DNA from: JBAXGE01 sp044344145
GTDB lineage: Bacteria > Planctomycetota > Phycisphaerae > WQYP01
Direction: 5' to 3'
Assembly (NCBI GenBank): GCA_044344145.1
Contig: JBIJDM010000136.1
Location: 1 to 8,052, forward strand
DNA length: 8,052 bases
The notes beneath the pieces were generated by a model, which did no database searches, had not been told where the DNA came from, and saw only the letters and a list, made by a program, of their open reading frames with translations. Shown here piece after piece: positions 7,401 to 8,052 of the stretch. The translations under genes and the position numbers were made by a program. How positions within the stretch are numbered: the first letter of the stretch is position 1; every line of letters begins with the position of its first letter.

Positions 7401-7485
7401 CGCGGGCCGGGCCAGCCACAAGTGTTGCCAGCGTGGCTAGGAATACCACTGCCAGGCGGAACATGATAGCGGTGCGGCGTGCCAT
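4405..7485 (-). CDS. Large exported heparinase II/III-like polysaccharide lyase candidate
   Basis: The 1026-residue product has a signal peptide (core about 9-26, cleavage near ARA at 27-29). Residues 30-150 look like a beta-sandwich. At 171 HPRILFRKTDLPALKEKAKT is typical of the entry to the helical toroid of heparinase II/III-type and alginate-lyase-type proteins, which cleave uronic-acid polysaccharides by beta-elimination. The toroid runs over about 170-330 (SHHGILHYGW at 242-251, YNYGN at 301-305) and resumes at about 555-715 (YPADGSQIEQSIHG at 639-652). Between them lies a beta-rich insertion (about 400-510) and a charged helix (530-555). The C-terminal beta domain starts near 730; FRNDW and PNAGTFRIAGLGHEWV (764-779) match the usual start of that domain, but the catalytic HxHxD pattern is not seen. 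AAGGAG at 7492-7497 lies six bases before the ATG. Its stop touches the intron-like RNA, with no terminator of its own. Export is sure; lyase activity is inferred. Confidence 0.65.
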   Translation of the reverse strand: MARRTAIMFRLAVVFLATLATLVAGPARAAESPLQMELKLHEAVWGKADGPAAGGPTLLLFLVRQGDQWDRVIGTAGNLNNSIHVGYVAQASITDQAIDLTIPITIYPDNYVPGGSAEYTVNLKAKDGGLFEGTYAGKYCGIDVKGKADGRVLPASKRFRPEVNPVAQGEHPRILFRKTDLPALKEKAKTPFGQAMLAKMDDDIGLAIKWQLTGDRKYADEARAIVENILEGDYSSARTAGSHHGILHYGWVWEHPGVVYDLCYDAPGWDDAFRKRVERYTVLWHQRIVYQRFMFNTQGQYNYGNPEAGQLYYGNALASLAIWGEKGPAPTKPLPPDTATEVAPAADYKPGKDVPVVPLELGKSPRKWLAATPARAIIDSDPLAELGGVEKCRPESGTAFTFGNARYAFAPIAAEFVPETGGVVINCGKSTRPDHVKMRPGPELARDGPVTYCVYTVLDNPKAQWVKVMAGSWRWGLQQFVLNGHTLADGQVVKLEKGLYPLLVVMRVRSSRVDWMEPTLLEATEVDVEKSKALVARLQKEHATALKEWELKTSLWKRSGEANQEYHESFDIARFQMYLQFREGMGTGGAQPTVSGESYSQGLQPALYASAYRTAFGYDLSPLNDITHFLPRRIFSHLYPADGSQIEQSIHGTSALGPDYFAFSFPIVPDEWKPAVLWAWDRFGGGSGEGSWSKKGGGHADTPARAFINYPLDMKSQAPKGILPLTWEAPDFGYYGFRNDWKDQNDFLFQIWLKSNTPKGYAMPNAGTFRIAGLGHEWVTGFPSVRLDNRRYFDPVLLLPEDETNQDGQARATYVHTDMDGSGTVTADLADVYCQKVQYERYGNVRNESTFKDSGVKGLRAYAVDYSGKSGAPCLIVLVDKVTGGGTKVWPWYLADVKRDPKSGKVLDPGDIKRTKVAGTTVTVTKDDGATMTLTFVGPVNAEVKAETQTLKFNKTYNRGVGTFTAPGIYASGADPKDGEFFVVVTIQRPGAAAPEVKVDGKGLAAKVTVGQQTVSFDGQKIVLGK

Positions 7486-7534
7486 GAAAAGCTCCTTGTC
7501 AGTCTGCCGGGATTTACCATATAGACTCCAGCCC

Positions 7535-7551
7535 CGCGAACGTCGCGAACG
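7535..7551. promoter_or_regulatory. Tandem CGCGAACG repeat, possible operator
   Basis: CGCGAACG occurs at 7535-7542 and again at 7544-7551, one base apart, giving a nine-base period. The pair lies just downstream of the likely transcription start of the lyase-like gene, where a repressor or a sugar-responsive regulator could bind. Function is inferred only from position. Confidence 0.3.
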
Positions 7552-7560
7552 ACTTGGTGC

Positions 7561-7589
7561 AGTTTATCACAGGGACACGCTTGCATCAA
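7561..7589 (-). promoter_or_regulatory. Likely promoter of the lyase-like gene
   Basis: On the minus strand TTGATG (7589-7584) and TAAACT (7566-7561) are separated by seventeen bases; each matches four of six consensus bases. Transcription would begin around 7554, about 70 bases before the ATG at 7485. The -35 overlaps a nested palindrome near the presumed end of the upstream IS1380-type element, so the insertion may have supplied part of the promoter. Confidence 0.4.
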
Positions 7590-7609
7590 GCAAAATCTTG
7601 CTCCAATGC
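7583..7609. repeat. Nested palindrome between the IS1380 fragment and the lyase-like gene
   Basis: AGCAA (7589-7593) pairs with TTGCT (7598-7602) around an AATC loop, and GCAT (7583-7586) with ATGC (7606-7609) outside it. It could be an operator, part of an insertion-sequence end, or a weak terminator of the transposase transcript. The rest of 7610-7737 shows no gene or striking structure. Confidence 0.4.
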
Positions 7610-7737
7610 GCCCCCAAACCGCGCCCCGCAGGGCTGCCGGTGAGTGTTTCCGGGCCTCAGAGCGCGGTTCCCACCCTTGGGCGACAGACCGATCGCGCCC
7701 CAGACCGTCCGGTTGCCTGATGTCGCACGGGTCATGG

Positions 7738-8052
7738 TCATGTCGGGGCGGGGGCCGTGAGGTGAAGGCGTTCGATGCGGCGCAGGATGGCTGCGAATAG
7801 AGGGCGCGGGATGGCGACCTCCGCCAACTGGAATACCACCCGGCGGGCGTGATGGACGACCTTAGCTCCGATCTTGATCAGCTTGTCCCGCAGTGTGGTC
7901 AGCGTCCAGTGCTTCACGCTGGTCGGCAGCGCCAGCCGCCGCAGGAAGTTGCCGCGGTTGGGCTGCGGGGCGCTAAACGCCCGGGCCAGGTGATTGGCGC
8001 ACACCGGCTGGCCATGGCCCGCGTCCGTGGTCTGGGGCCGATACGGCCGGGG
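7738..8052 (-). CDS. IS1380-family transposase, C-terminal part (5' end outside window)
   Basis: The minus-strand frame is open from the window end to a TGA at 7738-7740, giving the last 104 residues of a larger protein. The string GNFLRRLALP, then KHWTLTTLRDKLIKIGAKVV, then VVFQLAEVAIPRPLFAAILRRI is the characteristic end of IS1380-family DDE transposases (DDE domain, group 1). A GTG at 8004 is not a true start, because the frame continues through it. Just before the conserved part, the residues ARAFSAPQPNR occupy the place where a hydrophobic 'LSxxAYNL'-like string is usual, so this copy may be diverged or decayed. It reads in the same direction as the lyase-like gene, whose start is 253 bases downstream. 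A full-length copy would need about 1.3 kb, so most of it lies beyond the window. Confidence 0.85.
   Translation of the reverse strand, partial: PRPYRPQTTDAGHGQPVCANHLARAFSAPQPNRGNFLRRLALPTSVKHWTLTTLRDKLIKIGAKVVHHARRVVFQLAEVAIPRPLFAAILRRIERLHLTAPAPT

Noticed and set aside
6631..7440. A 269-residue plus-strand open frame
   Set aside because: It is a shadow of the N-terminal half of the lyase-like gene, with no ribosome binding site and a Val/Gly/Leu-rich product typical of antisense frames.

Overview
The window looks like an accessory stretch of a GC-rich bacterial genome, probably from the Planctomycetota or a related group. This is an inference from three things: large secreted proteins with signal peptides, a leaderless-looking arrangement of isolated single genes, and a ten-base-period 'CACAGATG / CACGG' intergenic repeat of a kind I associate with planctomycete and verrucomicrobial genomes. 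No ribosomal or taxonomic marker is present, so the assignment is weak.

Layout: the first 74 bases carry what seems to be the tail of a plus-strand gene, followed by the periodic repeat and a small, AT-richer plus-strand gene for a single-pass membrane or anchored protein (244-750). A strong hairpin plus T-tract (765-808) separates it from a convergent minus-strand gene (799-2295) for an exported SGNH/GDSL-hydrolase-like protein that lacks the usual catalytic serine. Next comes a tRNA with anticodon CAT (2481-2553) with its own promoter, then an IS5-family transposase gene (2690-3658) preceded by two back-to-back hairpins and carrying alanine where the third DDE residue should be.

The most unusual part is 3659-4404. 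It encodes no convincing protein but contains a dense succession of long, mostly perfect stems over about 700 bases, in plus orientation. I read it as an ORF-less or ORF-deleted group II intron remnant (or another large structured RNA), ending abruptly around 4402, at the place where a domain V would begin. The stop codon of a large minus-strand gene (4405-7485) lies two bases further on. That gene encodes a 1026-residue exported protein built like a heparinase II/III-type polysaccharide lyase, with an extra beta-rich domain inserted in the helical part and a non-canonical form of the motif that normally holds a catalytic histidine.

Upstream of the lyase-like gene is a plausible promoter, a tandem 8-base repeat and a nested palindrome, and beyond them the C-terminal part of an IS1380-family transposase (7738 to the window end, minus strand). 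The region is therefore a mosaic in which three different mobile elements (IS5, group II intron-like RNA, IS1380) surround or abut a secreted carbohydrate-active protein and a tRNA gene. The two exported proteins may both act on extracellular polysaccharide, but they lie on the same strand nearly 2 kb apart with mobile DNA between them, so nothing shows they are co-regulated.
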